DNA of 27,175 bases from Deltaproteobacteria bacterium (GCA_019313505.1 JAFDBA010000071.1:1-27175), one strand, 5' to 3'; positions 1 through 8,297 are shown, numbered from the stretch's first letter. Translations and numbers: made by a program. Notes: a model not told the origin generated them from the sequence alone.

Positions 1-713
1 AACATGTCTCTTTGGAACTTGGGGGCCATGCTCCCTTTATTGTTTTTGACGACGCCGATCCGGTGTATGCCGCCAAGGGCGCCGTGCTGGTTAAATTCTT
101 GAACACCGGACAAGCTTGTATCAGTCCTAACCGGATTTTCGTTCATCATAGTATCGTGGATCCCTTTATCGAGGAATTTAAAAACCGGGTATCCGGAATG
201 CGTGCGGGCAGCGGTTTTGAAAACGGCGTAAGCATTGGACCGCTGGTGAACTCTGCCGCCTTGGAAAAGGTGAGCCTGCAAGTTACCGATGCTTTGGATA
301 AAGGTGCAACGCTGGTCAGCGGCGGCCACAGGATGATGGATAACAATCTTGATAAGGGCTATTTCTATGCTCCAACGGTTCTGAAGGATATAACGCCGGA
401 GATGTTGATATATCGCCAGGAAACCTTCGGGCCGGTGGCTCCGATTATTGCGTTTGATACCCAGGAAGAGGTTTTGGAAATGGCCAATGACACTCATTAC
501 GGTCTGGCTGCCTATGTTTATACCCGCAGTCTTTCACGTGCCATGGGCATGTTTGAAGGCCTGCATTTCGGTATTATCGGCATTAACGACATTAATCCCA
601 CAGCAGCCTCGGCTCCTTTCGGAGGTATGAAGGAAAGCGGTCTGGGACGCGAAGGAGGCCGTGAAGGTATTGCCGAATACCTTGAAACCAAGCTGGGTGG
701 CTTTTCCGTGTAA
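1..713 (+). CDS. Aldehyde dehydrogenase, succinate-semialdehyde type (C-terminal part, 5' end outside window)
   Basis: The reading frame is open from the window edge (codons in phase from base 3) to a TAA at 711-713, so only about the last 236 residues are present. The protein shows the ELGGHAPFIVFDDAD block that carries the general-base Glu, then NTGQACISPNR with the catalytic Cys, and later ETFGPVAPI and the C-terminal PFGGMKESGLGREGG block. These are the normal ordered motifs of NAD(P)-dependent aldehyde dehydrogenases. The GQAC-xxPNR form and FDDAD are typical of succinate-semialdehyde dehydrogenases (GabD-like), which oxidise succinate semialdehyde to succinate. Substrate is inferred from family resemblance only; other short-chain semialdehydes are possible. 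The next gene lies 89 bp downstream on the same strand with its own good ribosome binding site. Confidence 0.9.
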   Translation, partial: HVSLELGGHAPFIVFDDADPVYAAKGAVLVKFLNTGQACISPNRIFVHHSIVDPFIEEFKNRVSGMRAGSGFENGVSIGPLVNSAALEKVSLQVTDALDKGATLVSGGHRMMDNNLDKGYFYAPTVLKDITPEMLIYRQETFGPVAPIIAFDTQEEVLEMANDTHYGLAAYVYTRSLSRAMGMFEGLHFGIIGINDINPTAASAPFGGMKESGLGREGGREGIAEYLETKLGGFSV

Positions 714-802
714 CAATCATGGTTTGAAACTGATCCCGTTCCATGACTGGATGTTTGCCTGCAATGGATGATGGGAATTTAAAATAAAGGAGGAATAAGA
801 AT

Positions 803-1285
803 ATGAATGAACAGGAAACACAATTAAAAAAACAGCATAAATTTCTTGATTTTCTTTACTGGAACCTGGTTGTTTCCGTACCGTTTATTACTGCATGTAT
901 AGCCATTGCAAGGGATTCAACTCTATGGTTAGTTTTTTATATAATAACCTGTGTCTTACTTGTCATGGTCATTTACAGATTTTTCTGTACCCATTGCCCC
1001 CATTACCTTCAAGGTACCAAAACCACAAAGTGTATGTTTTTTTGGGGAGTCCCTAAATTTTTTAAGGAAAAACCAGGCCCCTTGAGTCTGCTTGAAAAAA
1101 CCGTGGCCCTGTTTATACCTTTGGTTGTCGTATTGCTTCCGCTTTATTATTTGCTGTTACAACCGGGTTTGCTGGTTATCTACTTTCTTTCTGTAATTGT
1201 TTTGTGCACAACCTTGAGAAGATATGAATGCAGGCGATGCATCTATTCCCAATGTCCGGCAAACTGTGTGCAGAAAGATTTATAG
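803..1285 (+). CDS. Small cysteine-rich integral membrane protein of unknown function
   Basis: 160 residues starting at an ATG preceded by a strong AAAGGAGGAA site. I do not recognise the family. Hydrophobic stretches at about residues 18-36, 41-60, 98-119 and 121-137 suggest four membrane segments arranged as two hairpins. Cysteines cluster at the ends of the hairpins: C62 and C65 (CTHC) and C77 after the first pair, then C143, C146, C151 and C155 (CRRCIYSQCPANC) after the last. Both clusters would lie on the same membrane face in a four-segment model, so they could form a metal or Fe-S site or disulfides. It follows the aldehyde dehydrogenase on the same strand and may be co-transcribed with it. 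Function is unknown. Confidence 0.8.
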   Translation: MNEQETQLKKQHKFLDFLYWNLVVSVPFITACIAIARDSTLWLVFYIITCVLLVMVIYRFFCTHCPHYLQGTKTTKCMFFWGVPKFFKEKPGPLSLLEKTVALFIPLVVVLLPLYYLLLQPGLLVIYFLSVIVLCTTLRRYECRRCIYSQCPANCVQKDL

Positions 1286-1375
1286 TATTACCCCGACAAT
1301 CTGGGACTAAATTGAAGATTGAATAATTGAGAAACCATATAAATATTTTATCAGGTTTTTCCCTTAAATATTCAA

Positions 1376-4306
1376 TTATTTTGAACGAAACAATTCGATT
1401 TCCTTGTCAAGTTTCTTGCCGGCCCTTTTAACCTGAATCTTGAGATTGCTGCCAATTTTGCTGTAAAACAGCGCAAGTTTTAAGTCAGCCAGTGATTTTA
1501 TTGGCTGCCCCCCAAACATTTGAATGACATCATTTTTCTCCAATCCTGCTTTCTTGGCAGGACTGTTATGACTAACACCCACGACTTCAAGGCCATGCTC
1601 TTTTTCTTCAACCATTACACCCAGTTTAGGCGCTTTTTCCCCATCTAATCTTGTGGTTATAAGCACATAATCAGCAATTCCGTCTTCAATTTCTTCGTCT
1701 TGCGCAACAACCGTGAAGGGTTCGTGGTTTCTTCGATAAAGACGTTCCGGAATCCCATATTTATGGATGATGTGGCCATTTCCCGCCAGTATCACCAGTT
1801 TGCTTTCCGGATTGCCCGTTAAGAATTGCTGGGCGGATTCTGCCATGGCTTCGTCCCACAGAATTTGCGCCTGTAAAAAGAAACTAAAATCTTTTAACTC
1901 CGCTTGTTCCTTGTGCAAAGAAAACACCTCGTTTAAATTTCTTCTGTAGCGTTCATTTGAAAAATCGATTGAACGGGGAAGTTGTTTCTTCTCTTTATCT
2001 GATAAATTGTATATGCCTTCATGGGCAACTTTACGACTGATATCACCTTGGATATTGAGGGCTACAAGGGGCAAGTTTTGTTGTTTGATATAATCGATGA
2101 TCGGTTTATACAAATTATAATCGTACCGCCACCTGCTGAAATATTCAGTCTTTTGCAAAAATTCATGCTCATCGATCCTCCCGGCCAGATAGTCATTCAC
2201 TACCTGCTGAAAAGGCTTTTGGAACATTTCCATACCCACAGCCAGTTTATATCCGGCGTTATGGATCTTTTTAATGATTTGCAGTTGGTTAATATGGTGG
2301 GCGAACCGGTCGTGTCTTTCCCCTATGTAAATAATGCGGGATGCTGTGAGATGTGGAATAATACTGTCTATGGTTGTAAGCATATTAGGCTTTAGAACCC
2401 TGGGTGCATAACGGGACAGCACCAGGATGCCGTTATCTGCTTTGGCAATAGCTTTGTAAGTGTTTCGCCCGTTTTTGAAAGCCAGCTCGGTGTATTTGCC
2501 ATAATGGGGTATTTTGCTCTGAACCGCCTGAGCTTCTGTTTTGTTTTTAGCATGTAACAGAGCAATGCGCTCAGATGCATTGTATGGGTTTTTATAAACT
2601 TTTATACGCACTCCATCTTTTGGGACGGCCTGTTTTCCGAACAGCATGTTTACAGTAGTATTGTCATAGCCTGCAATCAGAAACGAATTTTTTTTGATCT
2701 TACTAAATGTGAGTTTGTCCGGGGTTGCATAAGTGACATTTTCAATCCCAAGAGCGTCAATAATAGGTTGATATATGCTGCGTTGTCCGGATGAAACAAC
2801 CACAGTCAGTTTTTGTTTGCCCATAATGCCGGCCAGAACCGGGAAAATTTCTTCAGGTGCTAATTGTCGCATAATATCGTAGTTTTCATCAATGACAACT
2901 TTGTTGGGCATCTCATCTAACAAAAGACTGATCTTTTCTTTAGATTTTTTCACATGGACAAATTGCATACTTTTACCCTTATCGGTATGCAAGGATACGG
3001 GGATTAGCAGTGGGTAAACTTCTCCTTTTTGTAATAATTCGAAGTTTAGCTTAAGTTGTCCCTGCTGAACACTCAACTCAGCATTTTTTACATCAAGCCC
3101 GGGTATGTCTTTGCGGTTGAGCCAGTACCCGAAGTGTGTATATAGTTTTTCTCCTGTCACTTTTTCAAAAGCGTACTGTATATCGTGCCAGGAAGCTTTG
3201 CAAAAACTATTCTCATGGATGAAGTTTCGTATGGCTGCAAAAAACGAATCATCACCATATAGTTTTCGTAATCCATGAAAGAACATTGCTGATTTCCCGT
3301 AACCTATGGTACTTTGGGCTTTATTACGTCTGCTGAAAAAATCACTCACAGTAATGGTATTGCCTGCATTTACATAAGCATTGTAATCCACCAGTATTTG
3401 TTTGCGATAGGCTGTGCCTTTGCCCTCAAGGACAGCATAGTAATGATCTGCCAGATAAGTTGTGATTCCTTCCGCCCAATTACCGGATTCAAAATCGATA
3501 AAAACTGAATTGCCAAACCATTGGTGTAAAATTTCATGTCCTAAGGATGTCTTGACGATAAAGGGCAAATTCACTACCTGGTTACCCAGCAGGGAAAAAG
3601 TTGGCATTGAACTGCCTGTGGGGAAAATATTTTCTACAATAGCAAAGCGCTTGTACGGATACGGGGTGAGCATACTTTCGTACATCGCCAGGTATTTTTT
3701 TGTATAAGCAATGTACGTATCTGCAAGCTGAGCATCTTCTTTGAAGAAATAAGATTCTATAGAGATATTATTATACTGGTCTTTTTTCAGGACATATCGG
3801 GTTGAAGCCGCCATATGTAAACCGTCCAACGGGTGATGAAATTGGAACTCGAACGTTTTTGTTTTTCCATGTTTGTGGATTGTCACTGATTCAGCTTCTG
3901 ACGTAGCAATAAAATTTTTCGGTAAAGTTACGGCAAGATCGTACTCAACCAGAATATCCGGACGGGGATACCAGTTGTCGATTAAAAAAACATTCTCTTT
4001 GTCGATGAAATTAATACCCTTTTGGTTGAACAGGGCCTCATAACTTATAATTATTTCTTTGCCGCCTTTCACAGTCAAATTGATGCTATCATCGACAGCA
4101 TTGATGTTGGTGCCGCCATCCACTTTCAGTTCACGCAGATTGCGAACGCACAGATCAATATTTATATCCACATTAGCTTTAATACGGGCAGTGCCGGTGA
4201 TTTTCCGTTCATTGGTGTTTATTTGAACATCAAGTGAATAGTGAAGATCAGCACTCCAGCCCGTTGTGGGCAGACAAACAATCAAAAGAAAAAGAAATTT
4301 CCTCAT
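1376..4306 (-). CDS. Exported M1-type metallopeptidase fused to ChaN-like and PDZ domains
   Basis: 976 residues from the ATG at 4306, chosen because it gives a clean signal peptide (MRKFLFLLIVCLPTTGWSA); an ATG 45 bp upstream falls in repeat-derived sequence. The N-terminal ~430 residues resemble M1 gluzincin aminopeptidases: HEILH at about 257-261, the third zinc ligand Glu at about 279 in NWAEG, and a candidate catalytic Tyr in IGYGKSA at about 336. The usual GxMEN substrate motif is not recognisable; the region reads SSMPTFSLLG. A linker domain (about 490-640) has no family I recognise. Residues ~655-880 match the ChaN/TraB-EreA fold (GERHD near 662, GMEM, AGNGHI near 842), known from haem-binding ChaN lipoproteins. 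The last ~75 residues form a PDZ domain (GVMVEEKEHGLEVVGV, SPAKKAGL, DVI). A cell-envelope role in peptide and possibly haem handling is inferred. Confidence 0.85.
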   Translation of the reverse strand: MRKFLFLLIVCLPTTGWSADLHYSLDVQINTNERKITGTARIKANVDINIDLCVRNLRELKVDGGTNINAVDDSINLTVKGGKEIIISYEALFNQKGINFIDKENVFLIDNWYPRPDILVEYDLAVTLPKNFIATSEAESVTIHKHGKTKTFEFQFHHPLDGLHMAASTRYVLKKDQYNNISIESYFFKEDAQLADTYIAYTKKYLAMYESMLTPYPYKRFAIVENIFPTGSSMPTFSLLGNQVVNLPFIVKTSLGHEILHQWFGNSVFIDFESGNWAEGITTYLADHYYAVLEGKGTAYRKQILVDYNAYVNAGNTITVSDFFSRRNKAQSTIGYGKSAMFFHGLRKLYGDDSFFAAIRNFIHENSFCKASWHDIQYAFEKVTGEKLYTHFGYWLNRKDIPGLDVKNAELSVQQGQLKLNFELLQKGEVYPLLIPVSLHTDKGKSMQFVHVKKSKEKISLLLDEMPNKVVIDENYDIMRQLAPEEIFPVLAGIMGKQKLTVVVSSGQRSIYQPIIDALGIENVTYATPDKLTFSKIKKNSFLIAGYDNTTVNMLFGKQAVPKDGVRIKVYKNPYNASERIALLHAKNKTEAQAVQSKIPHYGKYTELAFKNGRNTYKAIAKADNGILVLSRYAPRVLKPNMLTTIDSIIPHLTASRIIYIGERHDRFAHHINQLQIIKKIHNAGYKLAVGMEMFQKPFQQVVNDYLAGRIDEHEFLQKTEYFSRWRYDYNLYKPIIDYIKQQNLPLVALNIQGDISRKVAHEGIYNLSDKEKKQLPRSIDFSNERYRRNLNEVFSLHKEQAELKDFSFFLQAQILWDEAMAESAQQFLTGNPESKLVILAGNGHIIHKYGIPERLYRRNHEPFTVVAQDEEIEDGIADYVLITTRLDGEKAPKLGVMVEEKEHGLEVVGVSHNSPAKKAGLEKNDVIQMFGGQPIKSLADLKLALFYSKIGSNLKIQVKRAGKKLDKEIELFRSK

Positions 4307-4328
4307 TTTTTTATCCAATATTCCAATT

Positions 4329-4472
4329 GTGACAGTTTCGTAAAAAATCAAAAATACGACTTTTTACAGAGTTCTAAGTTTTAAGTATCTATTAAAATAA
4401 TTAAATTTATTGCCTAAAACCTAAATCTTAAAACCTAAAACGTGATGAATTCTACTTTTTACGAATGCATCA
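4329..4472. repeat. Degenerate repeat region upstream of the M1-ChaN-PDZ gene
   Basis: TGACAGTTTCGTAAAAAATC (4329 on) on one side and ACTTTTTACGAATGCATCAA near 4472 on the other resemble the termini of family B in opposite orientation. Between them AGTTTTAAG and CTTAAAAC words form an A/T-rich imperfect inverted repeat. It lies in the 199-bp gap between the two minus-strand genes, and the upstream alternative start of the M1 gene falls within it. Confidence 0.5.
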
Positions 4473-4505
4473 ATTGTAACCTTTCTTTTCTTTATATTTC
4501 TTATC

Positions 4506-5288
4506 CTATCTCAGTCTGAAAGATTTGGTTTTAATCCCCCAGATGTAAAATTTGATCCAATCAAAACCGAACTTCAGCAATGTCACATCATCAGCCCGGA
4601 TTTTTTTTAACAGTGCAGACTTTACCTTATATCGTTTTAAAAATGTGCTGTTGAATAAAAAATCACGAAATTGATCTATATTATAAGTTGCCATAAAGGC
4701 CATTTTTGCCCTGGGCCCTTCCGGCCCCTGAGAACCCCAGGGATCGGTTTGAAACAGACGCTTTACCTCTGACCAGAGCAAGGTCATTTTATTATACAAA
4801 ACAGTGTCCTGGTCCTTTGACCATGTTCGGATTGCCCAGGTTTTTTTTTCGTACTGACCCAGACAGAACTCAGGCGGTCTGAAAAAATGAATAAGTTCTG
4901 TTTTCTGATGTTTGGCATCATAAAAAACACCCTGTTCAACGGGAAAGGTGCGGCAGGCATCCGGACGGTCAGGATAAACCGAGCAGCCTGATTCAACCAG
5001 AAACGGGCAGGTTTTTTCTTTGTTTTCAGTCATCCGTAGAAGGACGTCCGGGAAAAAACTGGAAGATCGCGACACAATATCCACATACTTGTCAATAAAA
5101 TTGTCTGTAGAGATTTGAAGCCTCTTTTTCAGCCGGACAACATCGTAAGGGTATAAAAAAAGATTAAGATTGCGGCAACATCGATTAAAACAGGCAATGC
5201 CAGGGTAACATCTAAAATTAAAATTGTCCCCCTCTTTAAGTAATTTTCCGGGCAGTTTATCTATATCTTCTATTTCTATATATTTCAT
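4506..5288 (-). CDS. YkgJ-type CxxCxxxCC-domain protein (Zn/Fe-chelating family)
   Basis: 260 residues. The N-terminal half carries the family's cysteine array: C27, C33, C37 and C38 (CYPGIACFNRCC), then C94 (TCPF), C102 (GC), C112 in the DRPDACRTFP block and C142. This spacing, especially RPxxCRxFP, is characteristic of the YkgJ/UPF0153 family, proposed to bind zinc or iron-sulfur; their cellular role is not established. The C-terminal ~110 residues contain no motif I recognise. It lies in the same orientation as a second YkgJ-like gene 259 bp upstream, but a palindromic repeat separates them, so co-transcription is uncertain. Confidence 0.85.
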   Translation of the reverse strand: MKYIEIEDIDKLPGKLLKEGDNFNFRCYPGIACFNRCCRNLNLFLYPYDVVRLKKRLQISTDNFIDKYVDIVSRSSSFFPDVLLRMTENKEKTCPFLVESGCSVYPDRPDACRTFPVEQGVFYDAKHQKTELIHFFRPPEFCLGQYEKKTWAIRTWSKDQDTVLYNKMTLLWSEVKRLFQTDPWGSQGPEGPRAKMAFMATYNIDQFRDFLFNSTFLKRYKVKSALLKKIRADDVTLLKFGFDWIKFYIWGIKTKSFRLR

Positions 5289-5371
5289 ATGTTTATGCAG
5301 CTTTTAAGAAAATGTTTTTGGGGTTCATCCACCTGTTGCCATAAAATAGGACCTGAAGTTGATTGAGGCGA

Positions 5372-5459
5372 GATGCTGGATGCTGGTTTCTGGATACTGG
5401 ATATTTATAAGGAATCACTATGTTTTTTATCCAGGATCAAGCATCCAGCATCCAGGATC
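5372..5459. repeat. Inverted repeat of GATGCTGGAT words (family E)
   Basis: GATGCTGGATGCTGG...TGGATACTGGAT (5372-5402) is the inverse complement of ATCCAGGATCAAGCATCCAG...CCAGGATC (5429-5459), around 26 bases of AT-rich loop. Each arm is itself made of ~7-base repeats of the word. It lies between the two YkgJ-like genes and would form a long hairpin in RNA. Confidence 0.8.
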
Positions 5460-5547
5460 AGTCAGATAGTGCCGCCACAGACGCTTTAAAAATACGGAAT
5501 AACTGCTCCAAAATGATTTTCACAAACACTATAATGATCTAACATGC

Positions 5548-6159
5548 TTAAAAGGTTGCTAACATCTGCGCCACAGTCATTCTTATCTTTTGCGTCATAC
5601 CGACCGCCTGTTTCAGTTCCCTTTCCAGTTCGGCCATTTCTATGTAAAAAGGTGTTCGGTCAAATTCGAAACGCTCTTTTCCTTGACACTGTGCGGTAAA
5701 AACCTCGCAACCCTCAGCATACAATAGCCCTTGACCGGGCCTTTGAAGTACGTGGGGAATACCATGCAATCTGCATATCATTGGTCGGTACATATAAATC
5801 AGACACAAATCGTTAACATTAGATGGGCACATCAATCTGACGGGAGCTCCTTTTTCATCTGCCTCACGGGTTTTGCGGCATATTTCCAAAGCCTTGTGCT
5901 TCACCTCGACCTTCTTTTCATTAACAAGGGCATGGTACCCTTCCATGATATATAGGTATTCCAAAAGAGTATGGTGATAGAAGCGGGTAAAACAGCAACT
6001 GTCATCGCATCCGGTACAATGAAAATTATAATAATCAGCAGCTTCCTGATATTTTTTGTCCATAGCCGAATAAATTATTTTTAATCCCTCTAAAAAAGGG
6101 GCATGGGTTTTATGATCGATTTTCGGCAGCATTTGCAGTATGCTTGGTCGTGACTTCAT
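5548..6159 (-). CDS. YkgJ-type CxxCxxxCC-domain protein, second paralogue
   Basis: 203 residues, with cysteines C48, C51, C55 and C56 (CTGCDDSCC), C111 (LMCPSN), C119 (DLC), C129 in the YRPMICRLHG block and C151. The array and the RPxxCRxxG segment place it with the YkgJ cysteine-cluster family, but it differs clearly in length and tail from the neighbouring paralogue, so it is not a recent duplicate. The metal is unknown; family literature suggests Zn or Fe-S. The dGTPase-like gene is 65 bp upstream on the same strand, so the two are probably transcribed together. The C-terminal ~45 residues look helical. Confidence 0.85.
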   Translation of the reverse strand: MKSRPSILQMLPKIDHKTHAPFLEGLKIIYSAMDKKYQEAADYYNFHCTGCDDSCCFTRFYHHTLLEYLYIMEGYHALVNEKKVEVKHKALEICRKTREADEKGAPVRLMCPSNVNDLCLIYMYRPMICRLHGIPHVLQRPGQGLLYAEGCEVFTAQCQGKERFEFDRTPFYIEMAELERELKQAVGMTQKIRMTVAQMLATF

Positions 6160-6204
6160 AGCTGAATCACAAAATGTTTGAGCGTAAGCAGATTAGCGTC
6201 TAAA

Positions 6205-6227
6205 TCGGACTTTTTACGACGCCATCA
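6205..6227 (-). repeat. Short terminus of repeat family B overlapping the dgt stop codon
   Basis: Read on the minus strand this is TGATGGCGTCGTAAAAAGTC followed by CGATTTA. The first 20 bases are identical to those at the end of truB (22788 onward), where a full repeat follows. Here only the terminal ~23 bases are present, before the downstream YkgJ-like gene. The dgt stop codon is the first three bases. Confidence 0.75.
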
Positions 6228-7280
6228 AAATTGAGGGGAAGGGAAAAAGATATTTGAGTAAAGACCGAGAGCATATCGGTCTGTTATGCTTGCAATGAAA
6301 TCGCAAACAATTCTCTCGGTAGGTTGGTTATCACAATTGCACAATTCCATCTGCATGGCTTTAAGTTCTCTTTGAAACATGTTGTCGTTTTCCAAACAAT
6401 ATGTGTAAAGTTCGGACAGAATCTTTTTGGCCTTTACAAACTCTCTATGGACCTGGGGTGAACGATACACATTTTCATAAAGAAATTCCCTGAGTCCGGC
6501 CATAGTAGAGTACACCTCATTGCTCATTTGCAGACATAATTTATCCCCGCGAACATTAGTTGAGAATACAAGATCCTTTATCATGCTATTTGCACGTTCG
6601 GAATGCGTACATCCAAGAATCTTGATACATGAATCAGGAACTTGATTCTGGCTGATAACACCGCTTCGGATGGCATCATCCAGATCATGATTAAGATATG
6701 CCATAATGTCGGCAATACGGACCACATTCCCCTCAATGGTAAAGGCCCGTTCATCGGGATCATCCGGAATAATTTTTCCATACCCCTTGGAATGTTTTAA
6801 GATTCCGTCTCGAACCTCATGGGTGAGATTTAGCCCCTGGCCGTTATTCTCCAGTACATCAACAACACGGAGGCTCTGTTTGTTATGTGAGAAATCCGGC
6901 GAATAAATTTCTTTCAAAATGGTTTCACCGCCATGACCAAACGGAGTATGCCCCAAGTCATGGCCCAGGGCTATGGCTTCGGTTAAATCTTCGTTGAGAC
7001 GCATGGCGCGTGCTATTGTTCTTGCGATTTCAGACACTTCAATTGTATGGGTAAGACGGGTTCGATACTCGTCGCCCAGAGGAGACAAAAAAACCTGGGT
7101 TTTATACTTTAAGCGTCTGAAGGCATTTGAATAAACAATCCGGTCCCTGTCCACCTGAAAAGCGGTTCGGATAGGACAAGGGTCTTCCTTTTTTATGCGT
7201 CCCCGAGATTTGGCACTTAAACAACCGAAGGGAGATATAAAACCTTTCTCACGTTTTTCAAATTCTTCACGGATATCCAT
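6225..7280 (-). CDS. dgt: dGTP triphosphohydrolase-like HD-domain protein
   Basis: 351 residues from the ATG at 7280; a GTG 18 bp upstream is possible but family members usually begin near the IREE(F/Y)EKRE segment. Family hallmarks follow: AKSRGR, then FRRLKYKTQVF, LTHTIEVSEIARTIAR with the first His ligand (about H78), LGHDLGHTPFGHGGE with the catalytic His-Asp pair (about H107-D108), and VRIADIMAYLNHDLDDA with a later Asp. Dgt-type enzymes cleave dGTP (or other dNTPs) to deoxynucleoside plus triphosphate and affect dNTP pools; the exact nucleotide here is not deducible. The gene is divergent from the HsdR-N-like gene across about 215 bp. Its stop codon TGA coincides with the terminus of an intergenic repeat shared with the end of truB. 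Confidence 0.92.
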   Translation of the reverse strand: MDIREEFEKREKGFISPFGCLSAKSRGRIKKEDPCPIRTAFQVDRDRIVYSNAFRRLKYKTQVFLSPLGDEYRTRLTHTIEVSEIARTIARAMRLNEDLTEAIALGHDLGHTPFGHGGETILKEIYSPDFSHNKQSLRVVDVLENNGQGLNLTHEVRDGILKHSKGYGKIIPDDPDERAFTIEGNVVRIADIMAYLNHDLDDAIRSGVISQNQVPDSCIKILGCTHSERANSMIKDLVFSTNVRGDKLCLQMSNEVYSTMAGLREFLYENVYRSPQVHREFVKAKKILSELYTYCLENDNMFQRELKAMQMELCNCDNQPTERIVCDFIASITDRYALGLYSNIFFPSPQF

Positions 7281-7494
7281 ATGATGACAGTTATTCACAG
7301 GGAGAATGGATTGTAAAGGAATATTTGAAACTTTACATCCTGAAAATCTTGTTTTATGTTTTTATTAGTTTCGATTGAATTTTATGTTTTTTTTGGAAAA
7401 GTTTACAATTTCGGGAGTTGGGACGACCGGATGGTAAGTCGCGAAAATTCTGCGAAGTTATTTTTGCGCGAACCCTTAGAGAGGTTTGAGAACG

Positions 7495-8064
7495 TTGAAA
7501 AATATACAAGGGCATCATCTCATACTCGGCGAACTGGTCGATTATATTACCGGTGAAACAATCGAGGACACACATGACGAAAGATACAGACAGAAACTGG
7601 CTCACCTCCTTGTGGAACATAAAGGATATTTTAAAAAAGAGATCGAACCCGGCCGTAAACTTTTTATAACAGCCGCTAACAAGAAAGCTGTTTTAAATAT
7701 AGATTATACCATCAGACTTGCAGACAAAATTTGTATTATTCTAAAATATGGTCCCGGTTCTCTGGTAACCCGGCATCGTCCTGCGTTGGCTGCCTCAAGA
7801 CTTGTGGCCCCTTATCAGGTGCCGGTGGTTGTTGTAACAAACGGTGAGGATGCTGACATTCTCGATGGAGCGACAGGTAAGGTAATTTCCATGGGCCTTG
7901 AATCTATACCTGACAAAGGCGAACTCATTGACAAGATTGCCCAAATACATTTTGATCCTATCTCACCCAAACAGGCTGAAATGGAATCTAAAATTATTTA
8001 TGCTTTTGAGGTAGATGGAAGCTGTATATGCGATGACAGCAGCTGTAAATTGCAGGGCTACTGA
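7495..8064 (+). CDS. Stand-alone HsdR-N-like (PD-(D/E)xK-fold) protein
   Basis: 189 residues from a TTG at 7495, chosen over a TTG at 7486 because the GAGAGG site at 7479-7484 is correctly spaced only for the later one. The protein resembles short proteins annotated as type I restriction R-subunit N-terminal (HSDR_N_2) domains: helical start with ERYRQKLAHLL, then VLNIDYTIRLADKICIILKYGPG, and VVVTNGEDADILDGATGK. In active nucleases of this fold an Asp is followed by an ExK strand; here the second motif reads IILKYG, so the acidic residue seems lost. No helicase, HsdM or HsdS gene is nearby, so I do not call it a restriction enzyme. The final codons (Gln-Gly-Tyr-stop) come from a dispersed repeat. 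Cys residues CICDDSSC lie just before this end. Confidence 0.75.
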   Translation: MKNIQGHHLILGELVDYITGETIEDTHDERYRQKLAHLLVEHKGYFKKEIEPGRKLFITAANKKAVLNIDYTIRLADKICIILKYGPGSLVTRHRPALAASRLVAPYQVPVVVVTNGEDADILDGATGKVISMGLESIPDKGELIDKIAQIHFDPISPKQAEMESKIIYAFEVDGSCICDDSSCKLQGY

Positions 8065-8155
8065 TCTATAGCAAATTCAGATTCAACATATTTTAATGAA
8101 GAATCTACATCTTGAGGGTATATAAAAGATGAACGTCAAACGTTGAACATTCGAT
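8053..8155 (+). repeat. Dispersed repeat family C, copy 1
   Basis: About 100 bp closely matching 26919-27030. Shared landmarks in order are CAGGGCTACTGA, AAATTCAGATTCAACATATT, TTAATGA, TTGAGGG, ATATAAAAGATGAACGTC and a tail of GTTGAACAT/TCGA palindromic words. This copy begins inside the HsdR-N-like gene and supplies its stop codon. The rest of the gap to the deaminase (8156-8297) is AT-rich with no gene visible. Confidence 0.8.
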
Positions 8156-8297
8156 GTTTAAATTATTACGTCTGAAATTACGACTAAACCTTCATCTAAC
8201 GTTGAAATTACGTATACAGGTCAGGAGTTCTGAATTGTAAAATCGTTTTTAAAGGAATAATATCTCTATTTTAGAACAAAAAAGCTCAGAGAACGAC

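Noticed and set aside
1318..1385. Possible bidirectional terminator between the convergent genes
   Set aside because: AATAATTGA/TCAATTATT arms are AT-only with a ~41-base loop and the inner AAACC/GGTTT stem is short; too weak to call.
2021..2395. Plus-strand open frame of 124 codons inside the M1-ChaN-PDZ gene
   Set aside because: Antisense to a well-supported coding region, with no family signature.
7495..8064. Part of a type I restriction-modification system
   Set aside because: No helicase domain, methylase or specificity gene in the window, and the nuclease motif looks incomplete.
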